Source of the DNA: Streptosporangium saharense | GTDB taxonomy: Bacteria; Actinomycetota; Actinomycetes; Streptosporangiales; Streptosporangiaceae | DNA length: 64,000 bases | Reading direction: 5' to 3' | Assembly: GCF_014203715.1 (NCBI RefSeq) | Contig: NZ_JACHJP010000001.1 | Coordinates: 1,342,432 to 1,406,431, forward strand | Part shown: in pieces, positions 51,839 to 60,147 of the stretch | How positions within the stretch are numbered: the stretch's first letter is position 1 | Layout: each line of letters opens with the position of its first letter | Notes under the pieces: model-generated | Seen by the model: only the letters and a program-made list of their open reading frames with translations | Database searches by the model: none | Told to the model about the DNA's origin: nothing | Translations under genes and position numbers: made by a program

Positions 51839-53812
51839 GTGATCAATGCGGAAGCGGGTCGGCTCAGGGAGCCGGCCGCGTGGCTCATGATCGCCGTAGC
51901 GTCCACGGGCGTTCTCGTCGGCGTCGAGCAGTTGCTGTTCGGTACATCGCTCGGAGGCTCCTTCGCGTTTCGCGCGGCCAGCCACGTGGGCGGGCTCACC
52001 TCCCCGGTGACCACCGCGCTGCTCGTCGGCGCCGTGCTGCTGGCCGGACACGCGGGCCCGGCGCTCGCGCGCCTGAGGCTCATGACGCAGGTCGCGGTCG
52101 GCACCCTCGGCCTGGCCGCCCTGTTCGGCACGGTCGGCGTCTTCGGCGGCCTGTTCGCCGGGGAGACCGGGCTCTGGCAGAAGGTCGAGTTCCTCGTCGT
52201 CAACCTCCCCGCCCTCGGGCTGACCGGCCTCGCGCTGGCCTACCTGCTGCCCAGGATGGCCGCGGCGGGACCCGCCAGGAAGCAGCCCCCCTTCTCCCAC
52301 GCCCAGCCCTTCCCCGGCGCGCACCCTGGCTCTCAGCCCGGTGTGCCCTACCCGGGCCCCCACGCCCAGGAGCAGGGCCCGGCGCAGGTTCCGGTACAGC
52401 CCGCCGCGCACGGCATGCCCCCGCACGAGCAGGGCGTGCCGCCGTACGAGCAGGGCGCGCGTCCCCAGGAGACGGCCCAGCACGGCTTCCCCGTCCAGGA
52501 CCAGCACCACGCCTTCCCGCAGCAGGACCAGCACGCTTTCCCCGTTCAGGACCAGCACGCCTTCCCGAACCAGGACCAGAGCGCCCACACTTTCCCTGTT
52601 CAGGACCAGAGCGCCCACGGCTTCCCCGTCCAGGAGCAGTTCTCCGCCCAGGACCAGAGCCACGGCTTCCCCGGTCAGGCTCAGGGTGGCCATGGCTTCC
52701 CGCAGCAGGCCCAGTCCGCGCCCGTGAGCAGGCCCGCGCACAGCCAGCCCGCGCTCCCGCCCGCCCCGGCCCCCGCTCCCGCGCCCTCCGAGGGACCCGG
52801 CGACAGGTACGGTCAGGACCTGCTGAACCCGCAGACCGGCTCCCACACCTCCGCGCCCACTTCCTACGGGCAGCAGTACGGCACCGCGGAGTCCTACAAC
52901 CCGGGTCCCTACGTCCCCGCGGACGTCCAGCCCCCGGCGCCGTCCTACGAACCGCCCGCCTACGACCCCTCCGGCTACGGTCCCCGGACCGAGCCGCAGC
53001 CGCAGGCCCCCGTCTCGTACGGCGAGCCGCAGGTCCCGGCCTACACCGACCCCCAACTGCCCGGCTACCCGCAGCCCGCCGAACCCCAGACCGGCGGGTA
53101 CGGCCAGCAGGCCGGGCAGTTCCACGGCGCCGACTCCTACAGCGCGGACTCCTACAAGGCCGATTCCTACGGCGCCGACTCCTACGGCGGGCGGCCCGAG
53201 CCCCAGGCGGCCTCGCCGTACGGCTCGGAAAGCCAGCCGAGGCTGTCCTTCGACACGCAGACCTCCTTCCCGCAGCCGCCGGACAACTACGGTCAGCCGC
53301 TCACCGGCTACTCCGGCGCCGAGTTCGCCCGTCAGACCGAGCCGAACCTGCACTACCCGGCGCCCGACCCGGTCGATCCCCGCTCGCAGCAGATGGCCCA
53401 GGCCTACCAGCAGGCGGAGAACTACCAGCAGTCGCAGGCGGGCACGCCCGAGCCGCAGCTCCGCGTGCCCGAGTACACCTCGAACCCCCACCCGAACCAG
53501 CCCGGCGGCTCCTACGACAGCCCGCTCGGACACCCGCAGGCGCAGCCGTACCAGCAGGGCGGCCAGTGGGAGAATTCGGCGGCGGAGACCACGATGAGGT
53601 TCGATCCCGCCGCATACCAGGCAGACCCGCTCAACGCGCCGGGCCCGGCGCCGCGCACCTGGGACTCGCAGCCTCCCATCGACCCCACGGCGATATACAA
53701 GCCGGAGCGCTCGGGCCAGGTCACGGGAGAGGAAACTCAGGACAGAGAAAGGGTGGGCCCCGGTCAGGAGCAGAACATGTCCTGGTACGGTTCCGACCGC
53801 CGAGAGCACTGA
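51839..53812 (+). CDS. Membrane protein with long Pro/Gln/Tyr-rich repetitive tail
   Basis: 657-residue protein of unknown function. Residues 1-140 hold four hydrophobic segments (for instance PAAWLMIAVASTGVLVGVEQLLFG and LPALGLTGLALAYLLPRM). The remaining 500 residues are low complexity, rich in P, Q, Y, G and S, with tandem H-x-F-P-x-Q-D-Q repeats at about 215-290 and later SYxADSY repeats. The tail is probably disordered and cytoplasmic. GTG 51839 is preferred because GGGAG lies five bases upstream; GTG 51791 would add 16 residues. It is divergent from fbiA. Such tails often bind other proteins or form condensates, but nothing specific can be claimed. Confidence 0.8.
   Translation: MINAEAGRLREPAAWLMIAVASTGVLVGVEQLLFGTSLGGSFAFRAASHVGGLTSPVTTALLVGAVLLAGHAGPALARLRLMTQVAVGTLGLAALFGTVGVFGGLFAGETGLWQKVEFLVVNLPALGLTGLALAYLLPRMAAAGPARKQPPFSHAQPFPGAHPGSQPGVPYPGPHAQEQGPAQVPVQPAAHGMPPHEQGVPPYEQGARPQETAQHGFPVQDQHHAFPQQDQHAFPVQDQHAFPNQDQSAHTFPVQDQSAHGFPVQEQFSAQDQSHGFPGQAQGGHGFPQQAQSAPVSRPAHSQPALPPAPAPAPAPSEGPGDRYGQDLLNPQTGSHTSAPTSYGQQYGTAESYNPGPYVPADVQPPAPSYEPPAYDPSGYGPRTEPQPQAPVSYGEPQVPAYTDPQLPGYPQPAEPQTGGYGQQAGQFHGADSYSADSYKADSYGADSYGGRPEPQAASPYGSESQPRLSFDTQTSFPQPPDNYGQPLTGYSGAEFARQTEPNLHYPAPDPVDPRSQQMAQAYQQAENYQQSQAGTPEPQLRVPEYTSNPHPNQPGGSYDSPLGHPQAQPYQQGGQWENSAAETTMRFDPAAYQADPLNAPGPAPRTWDSQPPIDPTAIYKPERSGQVTGEETQDRERVGPGQEQNMSWYGSDRREH
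52478..52713 (+). repeat. Imperfect tandem repeats encoding H-x-F-P-x-Q-D-Q
   Basis: About nine copies of a 24-30 base unit built on cac-gcc-ttc-ccc-gtt-cag-gac-cag lie in tandem inside the membrane protein gene. Copies differ mostly at the third codon positions and by an inserted AGC-GCC (Ser-Ala), showing expansion by slippage followed by drift. Confidence 0.85.
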
Positions 53813-53916
53813 AGGGCCAGGCGATCGTCACGGGAGACCGGGCGGGGCGCCGTACGGGCAGTAGGACGACGAGTCACCGGGGAGGGCAGGTCTTTCCCCG
53901 GATACCGGCATGCCGC

Positions 53917-53951
53917 TTGACGTCACACAGGCCACGCGCGTGTAATTACAC
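53917..53951 (+). promoter_or_regulatory. Promoter with palindromic -10 upstream of the WhiB gene
   Basis: TTGACG at 53917-53922 and TGTAAT at 53941-53946 are separated by 18 bp, a good vegetative-type promoter. The -10 lies inside the perfect 12-bp palindrome GTGTAATTACAC (53940-53951), a likely operator that would block the polymerase when occupied. Confidence 0.65.
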
Positions 53952-54039
53952 ACGTGTTGTTACGCCTTCCCGCTGGTGGGTAAGAGGGAGGCGTTCATAG
54001 GGGGGCTCCATTTGCGGGCAGGCGGCAGGGAGGTGTGCA

Positions 54040-54303
54040 GTGGCCGACCTGGTCATCGCACAGGACGACAGCATCGCTGAAGAGCAGCTTGGTTGGCAGG
54101 AACGCGCGCTCTGCGCGCAAACCGACCCCGAGGCGTTCTTCCCCGAGAAGGGGGGGTCCACCCGGGAGGCCAAGAAGGTCTGCCGCTCGTGCGAGGTGCG
54201 TGCCGAATGCCTTGAGTACGCTCTGGAACACGACGAGCGGTTTGGGATCTGGGGGGGTCTCTCCGAGAGGGAACGCCGCAGGATCAAGCGCGAGGCGGTC
54301 TGA
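54040..54303 (+). CDS. WhiB-family iron-sulfur regulator (WhmD/WhiB2-like)
   Basis: 87-residue Wbl protein binding a 4Fe-4S cluster through C25, C48, C51 and C57 (ALCAQ and KVCRSCEVRAEC). The beta-turn GIWGGLSERERRRIKRE at residues 69-85 and its basic tail are the region used to contact sigma factor and DNA. It begins with GTG after AGGGAGGTGT. In actinomycetes the WhiB2/WhmD type lies near fbiA/fbiB and controls septation during development, matching the position here. Confidence 0.94.
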   Translation: MADLVIAQDDSIAEEQLGWQERALCAQTDPEAFFPEKGGSTREAKKVCRSCEVRAECLEYALEHDERFGIWGGLSERERRRIKREAV

Positions 54304-54366
54304 GCGAAGGTTGACGCGCTCGACGAGGGTCACGTGCCCACGGAGGGTGCTTGATCATATATCGAT

Positions 54367-54402
54367 GGAGCATGTGGCCGGTCGGCCACATGCTCCTTTT
54401 TT
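54367..54402 (+). terminator. Rho-independent terminator after the WhiB gene
   Basis: GGAGCATGTGGCC pairs perfectly with GGCCACATGCTCC around a GGTC loop (54367-54396), followed by six T. It is the most classical terminator in the window. Confidence 0.93.
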
Positions 54403-54480
54403 GGTGCATCAGACATACCTCAACAGAGGGTGCCGTATCGTGGTCGCGCCGATCATCAGCCCTTCCTGAACCCGGGACGC

Positions 54481-57345
54481 ATGTCCAGCACCGACTCCCC
54501 CCGACCCACCCACACCGTCACCGCGATTGTCGTGGCCCACGACGGCGCACGCTGGCTCGGTGACACCCTCGCCGCGCTGCTGCGGCAGACCCGTCCCATC
54601 GACCGGGCGGTCGGGGTCGACAACGGCAGCAGGGACGGCAGCGCCGCGCTGCTGACCGGCACCCTCGGCCGCAACGCCGTACTCACCCTGCCGCGCTCGA
54701 CGAGCTTCGGGCAGGCCGTGGCCGAGGTCCTCGACCGGCTCGGGCCCGCCGAGGAGAACGAGTGGCTGTGGCTGCTGCACGACGACTGCGCGCCCGACGA
54801 CGGCGCCCTCGAAGCCCTGCTGAAGGCCGCCGACGAGGATCCGGGCGCGGCCGTGTTCGGCCCCAAGCTCCGCGACTGGCTCGACCGGCGCCTACTGCTT
54901 GAGGTCGGCGTCACCGTGGACCTGCGGGGGCGCAGGGACACCGGCATCGAACCCCGCGAGTTCGACCAGGGCCAGTACGGCGGCGCCAGGGACGTGCTGT
55001 CGGTCTCCACGGCCGGGATGCTGGTCCGCAGGGACGTCTGGGAGGAGGTCGGCGGACTCGACCCCTTCCTGCCGCTGTTCCGCGACGACCTCGACCTGTG
55101 CTGGCGGATCAGGAGCGCCGGATACCGGGTCCGCAACGTCACCCAGGCCGTCGCCTGGCACGCGGAGGCGGCCAGCAGGCGCCGCCGCCGCATCACCGTC
55201 AGCGGCGACCACCCCCGCCGCCTCGACCGCCGCAACGCCATGTTCGTCGTCATGGCGAACCTGCCCTCGCGGTCGCTGCCGTGGGCGCTGCTGCGCAACC
55301 TCGTCGGCTCGCTGGTCAGCACGCTGCTGTTCCTGCTGGCCAAACAGCCCGCCGACGCGCTGGACGAGCTGCTCGCGCTCGGCTCGATCCTCAGGCACCC
55401 GGGCAGGCTCGTCAGGGCGAGGCGGCTGCGCGCCGCGGGCAGGAGACGCGGCGGCGCGGCGGCGGCCAGGCTGCTCACCCCACCCGGCGCGGGCTACCGG
55501 CGCGTCGCCGACCGGTTCCAGAGCTACCTCGCGGGCAACGGTCTCGTCGAGTCGGCCGGACGCCACCACTACGCCGCGACCCCCACCCAGGAGGACGGGG
55601 AGGAACTGCTCACCGACGACGTCGGGGCGACCCGGCGCCTGTTCGGCAGTCCGGGCATGGCGCTGTTCCTGGTCCTGGTCGCCGTCACGCTGGTCGCCGA
55701 ACGCGGCCTCCTCGGTGGCTCCCGGCTCGGCGGCGGCGCGCTCGTCCCCGTGGTCGGCGGTGCCTCCGACCTGTGGAACCTCTACGTCGAGAGCTACCAC
55801 CAGGCGGGACTCGGCGGTGACGGGTGGGCTCCGCCGTACGTGGCGGTGCTGGCCGGGCTCTCGACGGTGCTGTTCGGCAAGCCCTGGCTCGCCGTGACGG
55901 TGCTGCTGCTCGGCTGCGTGCCGCTGGCCGGGCTGTCGGCCTACACCGCGACCCGGGTGATGATCCCGGGGCGCTGGACCCGCGTCTGGCTCGCCGCCTC
56001 CTACGCCCTGCTGCCCGTCGCCACCGGGGCGATCGCGGCGGGAAGGCTCGGCACCGCCGTGGTCTTCACGCTGCTGCCCTGCTACGCGGCGCTGGCCACC
56101 AGGATGCTGTCGGCCGACCCGCGCGGGGCGCGCCGCGCCGCCTGGGGACTCGGCCTGCTGCTTGCGGTGGGTACGGCCTTCGCCCCGCTCGTCTACCCGC
56201 TGATGCTGGTCCTGGGCGCGCTGGCCGCGCTCGCCTTCCCCCGCAGGGGGCTGACCAGCTCGGTGGTCATCGCCTTCGGCGTCCCGGTGGCCGTGCTGCT
56301 GCCCTGGCTGGTCCAGGTGGTCTCCACGCCGGGACTGCTGCTGCTCGAAGCCGGACTGCACCGGCCCGAACTGGTCGATGCCGCGCTGCCCGCCTCCTCG
56401 CTGCTGCTGCTCAGCCCCGGAGGCCCGGGGATGCCGCCGCTGTGGGTGACGGGCGGTCTCATCGCCGCCTGCCTGGCCGCGCTGCTGATGCGCCGCAACC
56501 GGACGATCGTCGCCGTCGGCTGGGGCGTCGCGCTCTTCGGCATGCTGGTCGCGATCCTGGTCAGCCGCACCCCGGTCACCTCGCTGAACGCCGACACCCG
56601 GGCCCCCGCCTGGCCGGGCGTGCCGCTGGCCTTCGCCGCGACCGGCATGCTCGTGGTCGCCGCGCTCACCGCCAACCGCATCGCCGAACTCAGGAGGGCG
56701 GGCGGCCTGCGCAGGGTCGTCGCGGCGGCCGTCGTCGCCGTGGCCTTCTCCACCCCGGTCCTCGCGGCCGGCATGTGGATCTCCAGGGGAGCGGGCGGCC
56801 CTCTCGACGGCGACGTCCGCGACGTGGTGCCCGCGCTCGCCGCCCTCAACTCCGGGGGCGGCGAACGGACCCTGCTGCTGAGCGAGCGGGACGGCGGCCT
56901 GGCCTTCACGGTGCTGCGGGGCCGTACCCCACTGGTCGGAGAGGCCGATATCCCCACCCCGGCGGGTCCCAGGGAGCGGGTCTCCGTCGCCGCGGCGGGA
57001 CTGGCCTCGGGCAGGGGCGGTGACGACGCCGACGTGCTCGCCTCCTACGGCATCCGGTTCGTCGTGATCATCCCCCCGGTGACCGAGGCGATCAGTCATG
57101 CTCTCGACTCCCAGCCCGCCCTGGCCAGGATGAGCCTGTCGCGTGCCGTGGGCGTGTGGCGGCTGACCCAGCCGGTCGCCGTGCCCCCGGCCCCGCCGGG
57201 CGACCCCTGGCACGGCCGCTGGCTGTGGGCGCAGGCCGTGCTGGTGCTGCTCGTCTCCGTCCTGGCCGCCCCGGGCTCACGCGGCACCGACGGCCAGCTC
57301 CGTTCCGAGGTCCCCGAGTCAGGCAGGGAGCCGTCCGTCCGATGA
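54481..57345 (+). CDS. GT2 glycosyltransferase with large C-terminal membrane domain
   Basis: 954-residue envelope glycosyltransferase. The N-terminal 270 residues are a GT-A domain: TAIVVAHDGARWLGDTLAALLRQTRPID, DNGSRDGS, and the metal-binding WLLHDDCAPDDGAL. Later come DPFLPLFRDDLDLCWRIRSAGY and WHAEAASRRRR. From about residue 390 to 770 there are roughly a dozen hydrophobic segments, then a soluble extracytoplasmic end and a last helix near the C-terminus. It probably builds or exports a cell-wall polysaccharide. ATG 54481 is chosen; no strong ribosome-binding site is visible. Its stop overlaps the DUF5719 gene. Confidence 0.9.
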   Translation: MSSTDSPRPTHTVTAIVVAHDGARWLGDTLAALLRQTRPIDRAVGVDNGSRDGSAALLTGTLGRNAVLTLPRSTSFGQAVAEVLDRLGPAEENEWLWLLHDDCAPDDGALEALLKAADEDPGAAVFGPKLRDWLDRRLLLEVGVTVDLRGRRDTGIEPREFDQGQYGGARDVLSVSTAGMLVRRDVWEEVGGLDPFLPLFRDDLDLCWRIRSAGYRVRNVTQAVAWHAEAASRRRRRITVSGDHPRRLDRRNAMFVVMANLPSRSLPWALLRNLVGSLVSTLLFLLAKQPADALDELLALGSILRHPGRLVRARRLRAAGRRRGGAAAARLLTPPGAGYRRVADRFQSYLAGNGLVESAGRHHYAATPTQEDGEELLTDDVGATRRLFGSPGMALFLVLVAVTLVAERGLLGGSRLGGGALVPVVGGASDLWNLYVESYHQAGLGGDGWAPPYVAVLAGLSTVLFGKPWLAVTVLLLGCVPLAGLSAYTATRVMIPGRWTRVWLAASYALLPVATGAIAAGRLGTAVVFTLLPCYAALATRMLSADPRGARRAAWGLGLLLAVGTAFAPLVYPLMLVLGALAALAFPRRGLTSSVVIAFGVPVAVLLPWLVQVVSTPGLLLLEAGLHRPELVDAALPASSLLLLSPGGPGMPPLWVTGGLIAACLAALLMRRNRTIVAVGWGVALFGMLVAILVSRTPVTSLNADTRAPAWPGVPLAFAATGMLVVAALTANRIAELRRAGGLRRVVAAAVVAVAFSTPVLAAGMWISRGAGGPLDGDVRDVVPALAALNSGGGERTLLLSERDGGLAFTVLRGRTPLVGEADIPTPAGPRERVSVAAAGLASGRGGDDADVLASYGIRFVVIIPPVTEAISHALDSQPALARMSLSRAVGVWRLTQPVAVPPAPPGDPWHGRWLWAQAVLVLLVSVLAAPGSRGTDGQLRSEVPESGREPSVR

Positions 57346-58763
57346 AGTCCCTGATCGAGAACCGGTTCAGCCTCCTCGCCCTCGTCCTGGTCGCCCTCCT
57401 CGCCCTGTACGGCGTCGCCTCCGCGACCCGTCCCGGGGCAGAGGCGGGCGCCGCGCAGGGCCTCAGACGGGTCCCCGTCGCCTCGGTGACGGTCGTCTGC
57501 CCCGACCCCGGCGACACCGACGCCGCCGTCGTCACCCCGCCGGGCGGCCAGGACGCCGGGACCGCGACGCTCGTCACCGGGGACACCACCGTCGAGACCC
57601 TGCGGACCCCCGGCACCCTCTGGCACGAGAAGATCCCCGCCAAGTCGGCCCCGCTCGTCGTGTCCGCGAGGGCGAGCATGGCCGCGGGCCTCGAAGCCTC
57701 CCAGACCCGCAGGGAGACCTCGGGCAAGCACCGGGGGCTGGCCGGAGTGCGGTGCACGGAACCCACCGCCGACACCTGGCTGGTCGGCCCCGGGCCCGCG
57801 GCGGCCGACGTCACGCTCTATCTCGCCAACCCCGACCTCGCCCAGGCGACCGTCGAGATCACGGTCTACGCCGGGGAGGGGCCCGTGGTCGCCGACTCGG
57901 GCGACGTGATCGTCATGGGGCCGGGGGAGAGCCGGGCGATCGACCTCAAGGAGATCGCGCCCTCACCGCTCGTCATGGCGGTCGGCATCCGCACCGCCGC
58001 GGGCCGGGTCACCGCGGCGGCCCGGGCGATCACACACGGCGGCAAGGGGGTCGACTGGCTGCCCGTCTCCGCCCCGCCCGCCACTCGCGTCGTGGTTCCC
58101 GCCATTCCCGGTGGCGGCGGCGACCGCCAACTGCTGGTCGCCTCCATGGCGGAGACCGACACCCTGGTCGAGATCAGGGCGATCACCTCGGACGGCACCT
58201 ACGCCCTCAAGGGCAAGGAGGTGCTCGAAGTGCCCGCAGAGTCGGTCGCGACCATGGACCTGTCGAGCGCCATCGCCGACCGGCCCTCCGCCCTCGTGCT
58301 CACCTCGGAGACGCCCATCCTCGCCGGGGTGATGGTCACCGGGACCGGCAAGAAACCCGACGTGGCCTTCACCGCGGGAGCCGCCCCCATCGACCTGGGC
58401 AGCGTCGTCGCCGACAACCACACCGGCGGTGACAAGGGCGCGAGGCTCGTGCTGAGCGCGCCGGAGACGGCGGGCAGGGTGAGCGTGCGGGTCCTGCCCC
58501 GCAAGGGAGAGGCCCCGGAACCGTTCGAGGTGGACATCCCGGCCGCCCGCACCAAACAGGTCAGCCTGCCCAAGGTGGACGGCCCCTTCGGGGTGCTGGT
58601 GCTGCCGGTCCAGGGCTCCGGTCCGGTGTACGGCGGGCGCGTGATGGACGAACGCGTCAAGAAGGGCCTCGCCCTGACCATCCAACCCCTGGCCGCGGCC
58701 CGCGTCTGGGCCCTGGTCCCCCCGACCACCGAGTCAGTGGATGTGGTTTTTGGGGATGACTGA
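57342..58763 (+). CDS. DUF5719 family membrane-anchored extracytoplasmic protein
   Basis: 473-residue protein with one N-terminal helix (NRFSLLALVLVALLALYGVASA) serving as a signal anchor, followed by a large beta-rich domain outside the cell. Repeated strands such as VTLYLANPDLAQATVEITVY, VVVPAIPGGGGDRQLLVASM and ARLVLSAPETAGRVSVRVL suggest two or three tandem immunoglobulin-like folds. The family accompanies the large GT2 enzyme in actinomycetes, and ATGA coupling indicates that the two act together, perhaps in wall-polymer assembly. The biochemical role is unknown. Confidence 0.85.
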   Translation: MKSLIENRFSLLALVLVALLALYGVASATRPGAEAGAAQGLRRVPVASVTVVCPDPGDTDAAVVTPPGGQDAGTATLVTGDTTVETLRTPGTLWHEKIPAKSAPLVVSARASMAAGLEASQTRRETSGKHRGLAGVRCTEPTADTWLVGPGPAAADVTLYLANPDLAQATVEITVYAGEGPVVADSGDVIVMGPGESRAIDLKEIAPSPLVMAVGIRTAAGRVTAAARAITHGGKGVDWLPVSAPPATRVVVPAIPGGGGDRQLLVASMAETDTLVEIRAITSDGTYALKGKEVLEVPAESVATMDLSSAIADRPSALVLTSETPILAGVMVTGTGKKPDVAFTAGAAPIDLGSVVADNHTGGDKGARLVLSAPETAGRVSVRVLPRKGEAPEPFEVDIPAARTKQVSLPKVDGPFGVLVLPVQGSGPVYGGRVMDERVKKGLALTIQPLAAARVWALVPPTTESVDVVFGDD

Positions 58764-58802
58764 GGTAAGGGAGATCTACCCGTGAGGTAAGGCGGGGGCT
58801 TC

Positions 58803-59258
58803 CTAGGTGTCTTCCTCGTAGCCGGGGTCCACGGATTCGGGGGACAGGCCGAGGAGACCGGCGATCTGTTCGACCACGGTGTCGTGGACCAGCGCGCCGA
58901 GCTGGTCGCGGTCGCGGGCCCTGGCCTCAAGGGGGCGCCGGTAGACGATCACGACGGCGGGGCGCTTGCCGACGGCGGGCTCGGAGCGGCCGAACGGGAT
59001 CGGCTCACCGGACAGGAACCCGGGGCCGTCGCCGAGCTCCGACAGCGGCGGCACCTCCTCGATCGCGAACTCCACGGCCGCGAGCTGGCTGCTCCAGCGG
59101 GGCTTGAGGCGGTCGACGGCGTCCAGGACGAGATCGTCGAAGCGCTCGCTGCGCGACTTGGCGATCGGCACGTGGGACGGTGCCAACGGACCTCGCAGGC
59201 CACGACCGTGTCGATCGCGTCTGCGGGGAGGGCGAGGTCTACCTGGTGCCGGGCTCAC
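58803..59258 (-). CDS. Metallopeptidase-family protein with altered zinc motif
   Basis: 151-residue protein resembling the small actinobacterial zincin-like metallopeptidase family: SRSERFDDLVLDAVDRLKPRW, VEFAIEEVPPL, PAVVIVYRRPLEARARDRDQLGALVHDTVVEQIAGLLGLSPESVDPGYEED. The place expected for HExxH reads HDTVVEQ, so the catalytic glutamate is aspartate and the second histidine is absent; peptidase activity is doubtful. GTG 59258 is used as start. It converges with DUF5719 and is divergent from DUF3499. Confidence 0.8.
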   Translation of the reverse strand: MSPAPGRPRPPRRRDRHGRGLRGPLAPSHVPIAKSRSERFDDLVLDAVDRLKPRWSSQLAAVEFAIEEVPPLSELGDGPGFLSGEPIPFGRSEPAVGKRPAVVIVYRRPLEARARDRDQLGALVHDTVVEQIAGLLGLSPESVDPGYEEDT

Positions 59259-59426
59259 GGGCCAAGCTTAGACACGCCTGGTGGGGAGGTGGAAAGGGGT
59301 TGACGACAGGGTGTGCAAGCCGTACAGGGGGGTGGAAGCCGGGACACGTGTCCGAATTGTGGCGACACGCTCGTTAAGAGCGCTCAGATAGTGGCGCCCC
59401 GGACGCTTACCGGATACGGTCCCACC

Positions 59427-59813
59427 GTGAGCCCCGTCCGCCGCTGTTCCCGCACCGCGTGCAGTCAGCCTGCCGTATTCACGCTCACGTACGTCTACGC
59501 CGACTCGACCGCCGTTCTCGGGCCCTTGGCGACGTACGCCGAGCCGCACTGTTACGACCTGTGCGCCGAGCATGCGGAGCGGCTCACCGCCCCACGGGGC
59601 TGGGAGGTCGTCCGGTTGCCGACCGACGGCGCACCGCCGAGCACCGACGACCTCGAAGCGCTCGCCAACGCCGTCCGCGAGGCGGCCAGGCCCGCCACGA
59701 AGGGCACCGAGCCCGTGGGCCAGGGGGTCGAGGTCGGACGTCGTGGACACCTGAGAGTGCTGCGCTCGGCCCAACCACAGCCCCACCCCGTGCAGCCCCA
59801 GCGCGACCGCTGA
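59427..59813 (+). CDS. DUF3499 family protein
   Basis: 128-residue protein with cysteine pairs near the N-terminus (VRRCSRTACSQPAVFTLTYVYADSTAVLGPL) and then CYDLCAEHAERLTAPRGWEVVRL, suggesting one zinc-binding site. This is the conserved DUF3499 of actinomycetes, usually encoded just upstream of phosphomannomutase, as here. The C-terminal 40 residues are variable. GTG 59427 gives the family N-terminus. Confidence 0.87.
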   Translation: MSPVRRCSRTACSQPAVFTLTYVYADSTAVLGPLATYAEPHCYDLCAEHAERLTAPRGWEVVRLPTDGAPPSTDDLEALANAVREAARPATKGTEPVGQGVEVGRRGHLRVLRSAQPQPHPVQPQRDR

Positions 59814-59979
59814 GCCGTACGTCCCCACCTTCCGGAGCGGCGAGGGTTCCGGACCCAGGACACAGCTCAACGAAGCATTGGCCCACGACCCCACCCGAGC
59901 GCTCTTGATCTTCGAGGTGAAGGGTTCCGGCGCCGTGCGTGAGGGGTTTGGGGTACCGGCGCCAAGTGTGAGGAGTGTC

Positions 59980-60090
59980 GGTTTGGGCGCGCCTGTGCTT
60001 GGACTGAGGAGCGAAGGAGCGCAGCGGATGAGCGACGAGGGAAAGCACAGGCTTGAGGCGCCCAAACCCTCGCGCTGCCGAAGGCAGCGC
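59980..60090 (+). ncRNA. Two adjacent stem-loops in the gap before the phosphomannomutase gene
   Basis: In the 334-bp gap 59814-60147, GGTTTGGGCGCGCCTGTGCTT (59980-60000) pairs with 60043-60068, whose complement is the same except for a five-base insertion, enclosing a 42-base loop of GAG-CG-A-rich repeats. Directly after it, GCGCTGCC-GAA-GGCAGCGC (60072-60090) forms a second perfect hairpin followed by AAAAG. No reading frame is convincing. It may be a structured RNA, a leader element or a dispersed repeat. Confidence 0.45.
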
Positions 60091-60147
60091 AAAAGCAAAC
60101 ACAGCTAGGCTTGGCCGCAACAGACGAGTCAAAGGGGCGGAGCTGGA

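Noticed and set aside
52478..52713. CRISPR-like regular repeats
   Set aside because: The repeats are contiguous, in frame, vary at third codon positions and encode a peptide repeat in a good gene.
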